A stretch of DNA of 64,000 bases from Desulfuribacillus stibiiarsenatis. GTDB lineage: Bacteria > Bacillota > Bacilli > Desulfuribacillales > Desulfuribacillaceae. How positions within the stretch are numbered: the first letter of the stretch is position 1; every line of letters starts with the position of its first letter. A program made the position numbers and the translations under genes. The notes beneath the pieces are model-generated. The model was not told the DNA's origin. It did no database searches and worked only from the letters and a program-made list of their open reading frames with translations. The stretch spans positions 1-64,000 of the forward strand of contig NZ_MJAT01000004.1 in NCBI RefSeq assembly GCF_001742305.1, in the 5' to 3' direction. Positions 1-7,284 of the stretch are shown here, piece after piece.

Positions 1-273
1 GAAAGAATTGGCTATTTGCAGCTACTCCTAAAGGGGCCTCCGCTAGTGCCGCTATATACAGCATCATCGAGACAGCAAAAGCAAATGGACTGAACATATA
101 CAGCTACCTAAACTATCTTCTCTTATACATGCCGGATACTGATTACCGGAATAGGCCAGAAGATTTAGAAGATTTAATGCCTTGGTCTCCGCGTATACTA
201 GCTGAATGCAAGAACTAGTGCCACATGGTATTAGTTCTTTTTTGGCACCATGTTATTGAGCGGTTACGCTTAA
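1..273 (+). mobile_element. IS66-family element, right end (partial)
   Basis: The window opens inside an IS66-type insertion sequence. It holds the last part of the transposase and about 55 bp of right end. The right end reads GCGGTTACGCTTA at 259-272, the reverse complement of the GTAAGCG-type termini known for IS66 elements. A hairpin (GTGCCA...TGGCAC, about 219-248) lies between the gene and the end. Sequence immediately after about 271 is IS3 orfA coding sequence, so this element is inserted in, or abuts, the IS3 element. The left part lies outside the window. Confidence 0.75.
3..218 (+). CDS. IS66 family transposase (TnpC), C-terminal fragment
   Basis: The 71 visible residues end in a pattern characteristic of IS66 transposase C-termini: an NWLFA start, GASASAAIYSIIETAKANGL, and a PWSP segment close to the stop. 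In the family this stretch follows the DDE catalytic core and binds or organises element ends. The start lies beyond the window, so intactness cannot be judged. It is read in the same direction as the following IS3 genes. The identification rests on recall of the conserved tail and is firm at family level only. Confidence 0.8.
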   Translation, partial: KNWLFAATPKGASASAAIYSIIETAKANGLNIYSYLNYLLLYMPDTDYRNRPEDLEDLMPWSPRILAECKN

Positions 274-689
274 CCCCATTAAAGGACTGGGTAGCCCAGT
301 ATAAAGCGAATGGAGCAGAATCTTTTCAGTCTTCCTATACAAATTATGATTTTAACTTTAAAATTGATGTATTAAACTACATTAACGATTTTAGAGTAAC
401 CCCTAATGAGGCAGCTGCGATTTTTAACATTTCATCACCTTCAACTGTACATAAGTGGGTTAAATTGTTCAACACAGTTGGTAGTGACGCTCTAAGGTCA
501 AAGCAAAAGGGGCGTCCATCCATGAAAAAAGATCCAATGAAGCCAACAAAACAAGCACAAACTGAAGGATCTGTCGAAGATCTTAAAACACGTATTAAGC
601 GGCTCGAAATGGAAAATGCATATTTAAAAAAGTTGAATGCCTTAGTTCAAAACAAGGAAAAATCACCAAACAAGATAAAGCACAAGTAA
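225..689 (+). pseudogene. IS3-family (IS150-like) OrfA, 5' truncated and fused to the IS66 end
   Basis: OrfA of IS3-group elements supplies the helix-turn-helix half of the fused transposase. Here residues from about 16 (LTPLKDW) onward match the family: end of the first HTH repeat, then a full second HTH around residues 45-85, a GRP motif and a Leu-zipper-like coiled coil at about 118-143. The first 15 residues are encoded by the IS66 right end, so roughly the first 25 native residues are gone. OrfB is in the -1 frame relative to this gene and overlaps it. An A-rich run at about 657-662 could be the programmed -1 slip site usual in IS3 elements. Probably non-functional. Confidence 0.75.
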
Positions 690-1561
690 TCTATGAATTA
701 AGGCATGAGTTTCCGGTGATAGAATTAGTAAAACTAGCAGGAACCCCTCGAAGCACCTTTTATTTTTATATAAAACAAATGGATAAAGTCGTTCCAGATG
801 GCGATTTAAGAGTAGAAATAAAATCAATTTTTGATGAACATGAAGGTCGGTATGGCTATCGTCGTATTCGAGATGAATTAGCGAATCGTGGACAAAAAGT
901 GAATCACAAGAAGGTTCAACGTATCATGAAAGAGTTAGGTTTAAAATGCGTAGTACGTATGAAAAAATATAAATCATATAAAGGAACTGTTGGTAAAATA
1001 GCACCCAATATTTTAGACCGCAATTTTACCGCGGATGCCCCAAATGAAAAATGGGTAACAGATATTACGGAATTTAAATTATTCGGTGAGAAACTCTATT
1101 TATCACCTGTTTTAGATTTGTTTAATGGAGAAATTATTACGTATACAATGGGCTCTAGACCAACTTATTCCCTTGTTTCAGAGATGTTGGTGAAAGCTAT
1201 AGACCGTTTACCAGAGGCCCACCAATTACTAATGCATTCAGACCAAGGCTGGCATTATCAAATGAAACAATATCGGCATACGCTTGAGTCCAGGGGCATA
1301 ACGCAAAGCATGTCTCGCAAAGGGAACTGTTACGACAACTCGGTGATGAAAAACTTTTTTGGTATTATGAAGTCAGAGTTCCTCTACTTAAAGGAATTTG
1401 AAAGTGTAGAACATTTTAAAATACAATTTGCAAAATATATCACTTATTATAATACAATACGGATCAAGGCAAAATTAAAAATGAGTCCAGTGCAATACCG
1501 AACTCATTTTACTAAAGCTGCCTGATGAAATAACCATGTCTAACTTTTAGGGGTCACTTCA
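271..1561 (+). mobile_element. IS3 family (IS150 group) element, left end missing
   Basis: The region contains the remains of orfA and a full-length orfB. It ends with a right inverted repeat at about 1535-1561 (core GTCTAACTTTTAGGGGTCA), the usual sequence of IS150-group ends, closing with CA. The left inverted repeat and the orfA start are missing because the IS66 end replaces them. If IS66 inserted here, the missing IS3 left end should lie upstream of IS66, outside the window. The element also carries an inactivating transposase substitution. Confidence 0.75.
716..1525 (+). CDS. IS3 family transposase OrfB with catalytic Glu replaced by Lys
   Basis: This is the rve-type integrase core of an IS150-like transposase, 269 aa counted from a GTG. 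In the element it is normally made as an OrfAB frameshift fusion, and its reading frame is open well upstream of this GTG. Asp116 (WVTDITEF) and Asp176 (HSDQGWH) are in place. The third acidic residue of the DDE triad, expected 35 residues later in a V-M-E-N-F-F context, is Lys212 (VMKNFF). The codon at 1349-1351 is AAA, one G-to-A change from GAA. A D-D-K active site should not bind the second metal ion, so the copy is predicted dead for transposition. Confidence 0.85.
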   Translation: MIELVKLAGTPRSTFYFYIKQMDKVVPDGDLRVEIKSIFDEHEGRYGYRRIRDELANRGQKVNHKKVQRIMKELGLKCVVRMKKYKSYKGTVGKIAPNILDRNFTADAPNEKWVTDITEFKLFGEKLYLSPVLDLFNGEIITYTMGSRPTYSLVSEMLVKAIDRLPEAHQLLMHSDQGWHYQMKQYRHTLESRGITQSMSRKGNCYDNSVMKNFFGIMKSEFLYLKEFESVEHFKIQFAKYITYYNTIRIKAKLKMSPVQYRTHFTKAA

Positions 1562-1607
1562 TAAAAGCGGTCGATTATTAAAGGATAAGATTTAATAGTA
1601 GGTTAAA

Positions 1608-2333
1608 TTATTTTTTTGACTTTATAAAGATATCAACCATATAAACCAAATATTCAGTGACTATCCCCTTGAAGTTAATAGCTTGCTCAAGTATTTGTAT
1701 CTGTTTTTTAATAGGTAATGAAGAAAACCTTTTCTCATGAGTAAGAAACCTTTTTATTAATTTAATACTATCTCCTGTTAGTCTATCTTGCCTGCCTACT
1801 GGTCGGCCAGCTTTTCGAAATAAGAATTCTTTGACGACATTATTTATCTTTAAATTTTCAATCCAATTTAAGGATGAAACGGTAGTATGAGTATTGATAA
1901 ACTTCGGAGGTATCTTTTTATTGCAGGTATAGTTTTTAATAGAAACTACTGTAAAACCAGTTTTTTCAATAATAATGCTAACGTCCAAATTTACTTTACT
2001 AAGTTCATTTAGTAAGTATTGTTTATTTTCCTTTGCAATATCACCTGGTTGAAATAAACGTCTCAAAACTGTAAGGTTTTGGTTTATTTTGGAAGTAGAA
2101 GATTCAATTAAACAGGGTGCTGTGGCAATTCCAGAAATAATCATATAGTGGTATCGATCATAACCTCCTAGTAGATTGTACAAATCTTGACCAGGAATTT
2201 TCTGAACAGCTAACATTAAATCGTACGCAGACAAATCCCGGTTATATTTATTCAATCTATCGATATATGCGCCAGTGATTTTAGCGGGGAACAAAGGACG
2301 TATTTTGGTTAAAGGAATATACTTTATAATCAT
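1608..2333 (-). CDS. ParB-like (ParB/Srx fold) domain protein with HTH
   Basis: A 241-aa protein with an AAGGAGGG ribosome site 6 nt before the ATG. The N-terminus (IPLTKIRP, about residues 6-13) and a GGYDRYHYMIISG segment (about 56-68) resemble the ParB/sulfiredoxin-like nucleotide-binding fold, where such proteins read 'G-RR/RYHA'. Residues about 105-145 look like a KorB-type helix-turn-helix (IIEKTGFTVVSIKNY). The C-terminal half is basic and unlike anything I recognise. It may be a standalone regulator or a plasmid/ICE-derived partition-like factor. It sits directly after the IS elements. The fold assignment is by pattern only. Confidence 0.5.
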   Translation of the reverse strand: MIIKYIPLTKIRPLFPAKITGAYIDRLNKYNRDLSAYDLMLAVQKIPGQDLYNLLGGYDRYHYMIISGIATAPCLIESSTSKINQNLTVLRRLFQPGDIAKENKQYLLNELSKVNLDVSIIIEKTGFTVVSIKNYTCNKKIPPKFINTHTTVSSLNWIENLKINNVVKEFLFRKAGRPVGRQDRLTGDSIKLIKRFLTHEKRFSSLPIKKQIQILEQAINFKGIVTEYLVYMVDIFIKSKK

Positions 2334-2518
2334 ATACAGCCCTCCTTACTAGGATGTATATGATTACGTGAAATTGTCCTATAACGCAAATGATTTATTA
2401 TAAAAATTTTAAAGGGTAACTTGTAGGCAATAACATTAAACTATTATATATTCTTGTGTTAACTAGTCGGAACAACTATAATTGATCAGATTACTATTTC
2501 ATCGTAAAATCTAAACCG

Positions 2519-2567
2519 CCATCACATCTGTACGGAGAGCCGTATCACAAGTGATGGTGATTTTTTT
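2519..2567 (+). terminator. Nested hairpin followed by T7, + orientation
   Basis: Outer stem CCATCAC (2519-2525) pairs with GTGATGG (2551-2557). An inner stem TACGG/CCGTA with an AGAG loop lies at 2531-2544, and seven Ts follow. It looks like a rho-independent terminator for + strand transcription, yet both adjacent genes are on the - strand, so it may be left over from a lost gene. The remaining intergenic sequence (2334-2640) shows nothing else recognisable. Confidence 0.4.
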
Positions 2568-2640
2568 GATTCGTCCAGTATTTAAAACGCTTAGTAAAGT
2601 AGCTTGACAAATGAAATCTATTTGGTTTTTTCACAAGTTG

Positions 2641-3438
2641 CTAATCAATAATTAGTTCTGTTACTTTTATTTCAGGATGATGATACCGCTCTATTCCTAT
2701 TGTCTCTTTATTATATTGAATAGCTTCTTTCGGACACCATTGTATACATGCTAAACAGAATTGACAATTCTCCAGCTTCCATTTTGGCTTATTATCAGCC
2801 ATTTCGATGTTTTGAGCAGGACATACCTTACTGCAGATAGAGCAGCTGATACACTTTTCATCAGCGTAAAAACCTCTATCTATTGGTTTTTTACTTGTAG
2901 ATATAGCATGGTAGCTATAAATCAGAGTTTCTAAATAGCTTTTGAACTTATTACGTGTATGTGAGATTAATTGGCGGTTTCGAATGCTTTCTGCTATAAC
3001 AGGGATTTGAATAGTTTCTTCTTTGAATAGCCGTTCTTTTTCTTGATTTGTTGTTAGATGATCTTTTACAGGCGAATTATGTGGCATTTGTATAGCGAAG
3101 TACGCTGATAATGGGAGTGATTTTTTTGCCAAAAGCTCTTTGAATTGTTTGCAGACAATCCCCATTCCATTATGGTCACCATGGGTAGAAACGGCAAATA
3201 TATAAGGGTTTTGGTGTTTAACTTCTAAATGGTTAATAAATTGACTTACTAACTTAGGAATGCCCTTGAAAATAGTTGGGACTACAAAGCCTATAGCTTT
3301 TGCATTTGTAGATAGCTGGTGCGACATTTTTTCCTGCCTGATTTGTATTACTGTTGCATCCTCAATATATTGTGATAAGTCTTTGGCGACTTTTAAGCTA
3401 TTACCTGTCCCGGTAAAATAATAGATAGCTGTGTTCAT
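2641..3438 (-). CDS. EFR1-type flavodoxin/ferredoxin fusion protein
   Basis: The 265-aa protein joins an N-terminal flavodoxin-like domain to a C-terminal double-cluster ferredoxin domain. The FMN phosphate loop is YYFTGTGNSLKVA at residues 6-18. The ferredoxin domain has two CxxCxxCxxxC motifs, CISCSICSKVC and CQFCLACIQWC, at about residues 197-207 and 226-236. This is the EFR1 architecture, common in anaerobic Bacillota and presumed to shuttle electrons intracellularly; the partner is unknown. A good ribosome site (GGAGAAATTC) precedes the ATG. The gene is divergent from a MarR-family gene, and two palindromes in the shared promoter region suggest direct repression. Confidence 0.8.
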   Translation of the reverse strand: MNTAIYYFTGTGNSLKVAKDLSQYIEDATVIQIRQEKMSHQLSTNAKAIGFVVPTIFKGIPKLVSQFINHLEVKHQNPYIFAVSTHGDHNGMGIVCKQFKELLAKKSLPLSAYFAIQMPHNSPVKDHLTTNQEKERLFKEETIQIPVIAESIRNRQLISHTRNKFKSYLETLIYSYHAISTSKKPIDRGFYADEKCISCSICSKVCPAQNIEMADNKPKWKLENCQFCLACIQWCPKEAIQYNKETIGIERYHHPEIKVTELIID

Positions 3439-3472
3439 TATGAATTTCTCCTTCCATATGCTAACTAAATTG

Positions 3473-3544
3473 ATAATATTGTTTCCTTGGAAACAATATT
3501 ATCGCGACGGAATATCTATGTCAACATTGTTTCTTGGAAACAAT
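3473..3544. promoter_or_regulatory. Tandem palindromic operators between EFR1 and marR genes
   Basis: Operator 1 (3473-3502) is a perfect palindrome: 14-bp arm ATAATATTGTTTCC, a TT centre, then its exact complement. Operator 2 (3526-3544) repeats the core, ATTGTTTC, three bases, GAAACAAT. The shared half-site is TTGTTTC/GAAACAA. Both lie in the 157-bp gap between divergent genes, the normal arrangement for a MarR-family autorepressor that also controls its neighbour. Confidence 0.75.
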
Positions 3545-3595
3545 TCTTTGTGATAGACTAATATGAGGAGACTTATAGATTAGGGAGGTTTTAAT

Positions 3596-4144
3596 TTGAC
3601 TAATTTCTCGGATAATTGTAATGATTCTGTTTTGAGTGATAATAAAGATGCGTTAATAATTCAAATAAAAAAATTGTTCTCAGACGTATCAACGCAACAG
3701 GCATTGGAAGTGAACCAAGAGAAACAATGGCTGTTGCAAAACTGTGCCAATTCTGAAATCTCAGCAATTGTTCCAGAATTGACTGTTATAGCACTGCATG
3801 TCTTAGACGCAATCGGACGACTTCAACCGGTAAATAGCATAACCATAGCTAAGGAAACCGCGGTTCCAAAAGGGACTGTATCGAAGACCATCAAGAAACT
3901 AATATCAAAGGATCTCATTATAAAGATACCTTTACCGAACAATAAGAAAGAAACTAACTTTTACTTAACTCCACGAGGTAAAGAAATCTTCGATTTGCAT
4001 AATCTTTTACATCGAAAATTTGAAACTGCAGTTGCTATGTTTTTGATGAAATATGATGCTCATGAATTGCAGTTTCTTATACGCTTCCTAAAGGATTTTA
4101 TGGAAATCACATGGCATGAGCAAAAATTACGACACAATAATTAG
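3596..4144 (+). CDS. MarR family transcriptional regulator
   Basis: 182 aa, TTG start chosen because GGGAGG lies 8 nt upstream. The central winged helix runs from about residue 60 to 145: a recognition-helix pattern TIAKETAVPKGTVSKTIKKL followed by a wing (IPLPNNKKETNFYLTPRGKEI). MarR proteins act as dimers on palindromes and release DNA on ligand or oxidant binding. It sits divergent to the EFR1 gene with two palindromic operators between, so that gene is the likely target. lutABC starts about 100 bp downstream with its own promoter and may or may not be under the same control. Confidence 0.8.
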   Translation: MTNFSDNCNDSVLSDNKDALIIQIKKLFSDVSTQQALEVNQEKQWLLQNCANSEISAIVPELTVIALHVLDAIGRLQPVNSITIAKETAVPKGTVSKTIKKLISKDLIIKIPLPNNKKETNFYLTPRGKEIFDLHNLLHRKFETAVAMFLMKYDAHELQFLIRFLKDFMEITWHEQKLRHNN

Positions 4145-4247
4145 GCAAAAAGGAAGTTTTTGAATTTTGGGATAAAACTGTTTTTTTCGAATAATAACGT
4201 AGTATAATGATAAGAGGAAGATAGATATAAAAAAAGGAGAGAGTAGA

Positions 4248-4964
4248 ATGAAAGTCACATTATTCACAACCTGTATTGTAGATTTTATGGCTATGAATGT
4301 CGGCAAAGCTACTGTTGAATTACTTGAAGGTCTGGGGCATGAGATTGATTATCCTACAAACCAAACGTGCTGTGGGCAACCGATGTATAACACAGGATAC
4401 GTAGAGAAAACAAAGGGCACAATCAAGCACTTTATCGAAACGTTTGAACATGCAGAAGTGATTGTTTCACCTTCAGGTTCTTGTGTTTCATTCGTAAAAG
4501 AATATCCCCATATTTTAGCTGATGATAAAGTATGGAAAGAAAGAGCGGAAAAAGTTGCATCAAAAACATATGAACTATCTCAATTTTTAATAGACGTTAT
4601 AAATATAAATGAAATTTCTGCGAAATTACCAGGAAAGGCTGTATACCACAGTAACTGCCATACAGCTAGATTTTTAAAAGTGAAAGAACAGCCATTACAA
4701 CTACTTTCGAAAGTAGAAGGACTAGAATTAGTAGATTTCCACAATTCGGACAAGTGCTGCGGGTTTGGTGGTACATTCTCTGTTAAAATGGGGGATATTT
4801 CAGCTGAAGTTGCTGATGAGAAAGCAAGGTATATCCAAGAAGCGAACCCTGATTATTTGATAGGTGCTGACTTCGCTTGTCTAATGAATATTGGTGGACG
4901 TTTAAGTAGAATTGGATCAAATATCAAAGTCATGCACATTGCAGAAGTGCTAAATTCTAAATAG
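4248..4964 (+). CDS. lutA: L-lactate utilisation protein LutA (CCG-domain Fe-S protein)
   Basis: The 238-aa length is normal for LutA. Two cysteine-rich CCG domains are visible: QTCCGQPMYNTG at residues 39-50 and KCCGFGGTF at 169-177, plus SNCHTARF at 135-142. Such motifs bind unusual Fe-S clusters, as in the heterodisulfide reductase-type subunits and glycolate oxidase GlcF. With LutB and LutC it oxidises L-lactate to pyruvate in the cytoplasm. A ribosome site (AAGGAGAGAG) precedes the ATG, and a TATAAT at 4203-4208 is the likely -10 box, with no convincing -35. First gene of a tight three-gene operon. Confidence 0.9.
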   Translation: MKVTLFTTCIVDFMAMNVGKATVELLEGLGHEIDYPTNQTCCGQPMYNTGYVEKTKGTIKHFIETFEHAEVIVSPSGSCVSFVKEYPHILADDKVWKERAEKVASKTYELSQFLIDVININEISAKLPGKAVYHSNCHTARFLKVKEQPLQLLSKVEGLELVDFHNSDKCCGFGGTFSVKMGDISAEVADEKARYIQEANPDYLIGADFACLMNIGGRLSRIGSNIKVMHIAEVLNSK

Positions 4965-4978
4965 AAAGGAGAGTTACA

Positions 4979-6406
4979 ATGGGGATAAAGATTAATGACC
5001 AAAGTTTCAAGAAAAATCTTAAAAAGAATCTAAACGATGATTTTATGCGTGCCGCAATGGTGAAAGCACAAGATTTAATTAACAAAAATAGAGCGAACGT
5101 GCTATCGCAATTGGGCGATGGTAATTACCAAGAGTGGCAAAAACTATCAGGAGAAGTTCGTGCCCACGCTATTGAAAACTTAGATTTCTACTTAAATCAA
5201 TTCGCTGAAAATGTTGTCAAAAATGGAGGCAACGTATTTTTTGCAAAGGATGCAAAGGAAGCCTCTCAGTATATTACGAATCTAGCAATAGAAAAAGGCG
5301 TAAAAAAAGTAGTAAAAGCTAAATCGATGGTTACAGAGGAAATTGGAATTAACCACGATTTGATTGATGCTGGGGTAGATGTAAAAGAAACTGACTTAGC
5401 GGAATACATTTTGCAATTAGATGACTGGAATCCACCTTCACATATGGTAGTGCCATCGTTACATTTAAACAAAACGCAAATTCGTGATGTTTTTGCCAAA
5501 AATGGATATTCTGGTAAGGATATTCCAGAAGATTTAGCTGCATTCGCTCGTGCCCAATTGCGTAACGAGTTCGTAACGGCTGATATGGGAATTTACGGAT
5601 GTAACTTTGCGATTGCGGAATCAGGAGCGATTACATTAATCAGTAATGAAGGAAATATCGATCTTTGTACATCAGCACCTGAATTACAGGTAGCGGTAAT
5701 GGGTATGGAACGGATTTTAGCTACCTATGAAGATGCTGATATCTGCATTAGCTTACTAGCTAGAAATGCAGTAGGGGCAAAAAACACAAGCTATACGACA
5801 TTTGTAAACGGCATTACTGAAGAAGGCGCTGCAGATGGTGCGAAAGAATTTCATGTAGTGATCGTTGATAATGGACGTTCTAAGGTATTAAAGTCTCAAT
5901 TTAAAGAAGTATTGCAATGTATGCGTTGTGCAGCATGTCTAAATATCTGTCCAATATATCGTCAAGTTGGTGGACATTCATATAATTCTATCTATTCTGG
6001 GCCACTGGGTGTTGTATTAACGCCACTTCTTGCTGGCTATGATGACTTTGAAGAACTTCCATATATGTGTTCGCTTTGTGGTGCGTGTACAGAAGTTTGT
6101 CCATCGAATATCAAGTTGCATTCATTGATTCATGAACACAAGCGTGTATTAGCGGAAGACAAGAAGGCCTCTACATTCTGGGGAGCGGGTATGACTGGAG
6201 CAGGCATGGTGTTCAGCCGTCCATGGATGTATAAGTTAGGAACGGGTGTTGCGCCACTGATGACAAAGCCATTTATGGTAGATGGAAAAATAAAAAGAGG
6301 TGTCAGTGTTCTTAAAGGTTGGACAGATAAACGTGATATGCCAGCATTGGAGAAAGTACGTTTTAGAGATTGGTATACCTCTAGAAGTAAAGGAGGAAAT
6401 AAATAA
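4979..6406 (+). CDS. lutB: L-lactate utilisation iron-sulfur protein LutB
   Basis: 475 aa, the usual LutB size. The N-terminal LUD-fold domain is followed by two [4Fe-4S] motifs: Cys314-x2-317-x2-320-x3-324 (CMRCAACLNICP) and Cys364-x2-367-x2-370-x3-374 (CSLCGACTEVCP). It is thought to carry electrons from lactate oxidation to the quinone pool or other acceptors. It starts 14 nt after lutA with an AAAGGAGAG site. Its stop overlaps the lutC start by one base (TAATG), so LutC translation is probably coupled. Confidence 0.93.
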   Translation: MGIKINDQSFKKNLKKNLNDDFMRAAMVKAQDLINKNRANVLSQLGDGNYQEWQKLSGEVRAHAIENLDFYLNQFAENVVKNGGNVFFAKDAKEASQYITNLAIEKGVKKVVKAKSMVTEEIGINHDLIDAGVDVKETDLAEYILQLDDWNPPSHMVVPSLHLNKTQIRDVFAKNGYSGKDIPEDLAAFARAQLRNEFVTADMGIYGCNFAIAESGAITLISNEGNIDLCTSAPELQVAVMGMERILATYEDADICISLLARNAVGAKNTSYTTFVNGITEEGAADGAKEFHVVIVDNGRSKVLKSQFKEVLQCMRCAACLNICPIYRQVGGHSYNSIYSGPLGVVLTPLLAGYDDFEELPYMCSLCGACTEVCPSNIKLHSLIHEHKRVLAEDKKASTFWGAGMTGAGMVFSRPWMYKLGTGVAPLMTKPFMVDGKIKRGVSVLKGWTDKRDMPALEKVRFRDWYTSRSKGGNK

Positions 6407-7116
6407 TGAAACAGGGACAAATTTTAAATAGAGAATCATTTATTTCTAACATTTCAAGCATACTGGGTCGAGAAATGCCAAAAGAGGTCGTGCATCCTGG
6501 TTTATCAAGCAAACCTCAGCTTGAAATATATAAGGGCTTTACGCAAGCGCAATTAGCTGAAGAATTCCATAAAAATGCCCAAATTAACAAAGCCGGATCG
6601 GGTGGTAAGATTGATTCCTTAATTATCGAGAAAAAAGATCTTGCAAAAACGGTAGCTGAGAAATTAGCTGAACATGGAGCAGGGCCAATTATCGCTTGGA
6701 ACGATGAGCGTTTTGCAGAATGGGGCCTAAATGATGTGTTGAATGATGCATATGTTTGGACTGATGAAAAAGGCCGTGAAAATGTAGATAAAGCTTTGAA
6801 AGCGTCATATGGTGTATGCATTAGCGATATTTCACTTGCTGAAACAGCTTCTTACACTGTCATTGATAAGTTGGGAAAAGGAAGATCGTCAAACTTCCTG
6901 CCTTTAAATTATGTATGTATTGTACCGCAAAGTACAATTGTACCACGTTTAACACAAGCAATGCAAAAGCTTCATGAAATGTCCAAAGAGGGAATCAACC
7001 CTGCAGCCATTAACTTTATTTGTGGTTCAAGTAGTTCTTCTGACATTGAGTTAAACAAGGTATGGGGCGTACATGGACCTATTCGTTTAACATATCTTAT
7101 TGTCTCTGATTTATAA
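6406..7116 (+). CDS. lutC: Lactate utilisation protein LutC (LUD domain)
   Basis: 236 aa, a stand-alone LUD domain (residues about 60-235) with the typical ISLAETASYTVID and VCIVPQSTIV segments. It completes the LutABC complex for growth on L-lactate. The ATG shares a base with the lutB stop, and an AAAGGAGG ribosome site sits inside the end of lutB. No lactate permease or LutR-type (GntR) regulator is adjacent; the upstream MarR gene is the only nearby regulator. A terminator follows. Confidence 0.92.
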   Translation: MKQGQILNRESFISNISSILGREMPKEVVHPGLSSKPQLEIYKGFTQAQLAEEFHKNAQINKAGSGGKIDSLIIEKKDLAKTVAEKLAEHGAGPIIAWNDERFAEWGLNDVLNDAYVWTDEKGRENVDKALKASYGVCISDISLAETASYTVIDKLGKGRSSNFLPLNYVCIVPQSTIVPRLTQAMQKLHEMSKEGINPAAINFICGSSSSSDIELNKVWGVHGPIRLTYLIVSDL

Positions 7117-7134
7117 AAATATAGGAAACCTTTC

Positions 7135-7176
7135 ATAGACCAGCCTCTTACAAGGAGATTGGTCTATTTGTTTGCT
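7135..7176 (+). terminator. lutABC terminator
   Basis: Stem ATAGACCA (7135-7142) pairs with TGGTCTAT (7160-7167), followed by a T-rich tail. It ends the lutABC transcript about 20 bp after the lutC stop. Confidence 0.7.
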
Positions 7177-7197
7177 TTATCCACCGTAGAAATTTTA

Positions 7198-7228
7198 TTG
7201 TTAACAAAAAAATGTTATTCTATATAAT
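7198..7228 (+). promoter_or_regulatory. Probable sigma-A promoter of the helicase gene
   Basis: TTGTTA at 7198-7203 and overlapping -10 candidates TATATA (7221-7226, 17-bp spacing) or TATAAT (7223-7228, 19 bp). About 55 bp upstream of the GTG start. Confidence 0.5.
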
Positions 7229-7284
7229 GTTACGTTCACGATCAATCGCAAGTAGTAGCAAACAGAAATAGTAGGAGGAACAAA

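Noticed and set aside
2519-2567. Possible group II intron domain V because of GAGCCGTAT
   Set aside because: The pairing strand ACGGTTC and the AGC triad expected in domain V are missing; the sequence is explained by a plain nested hairpin with a T run.
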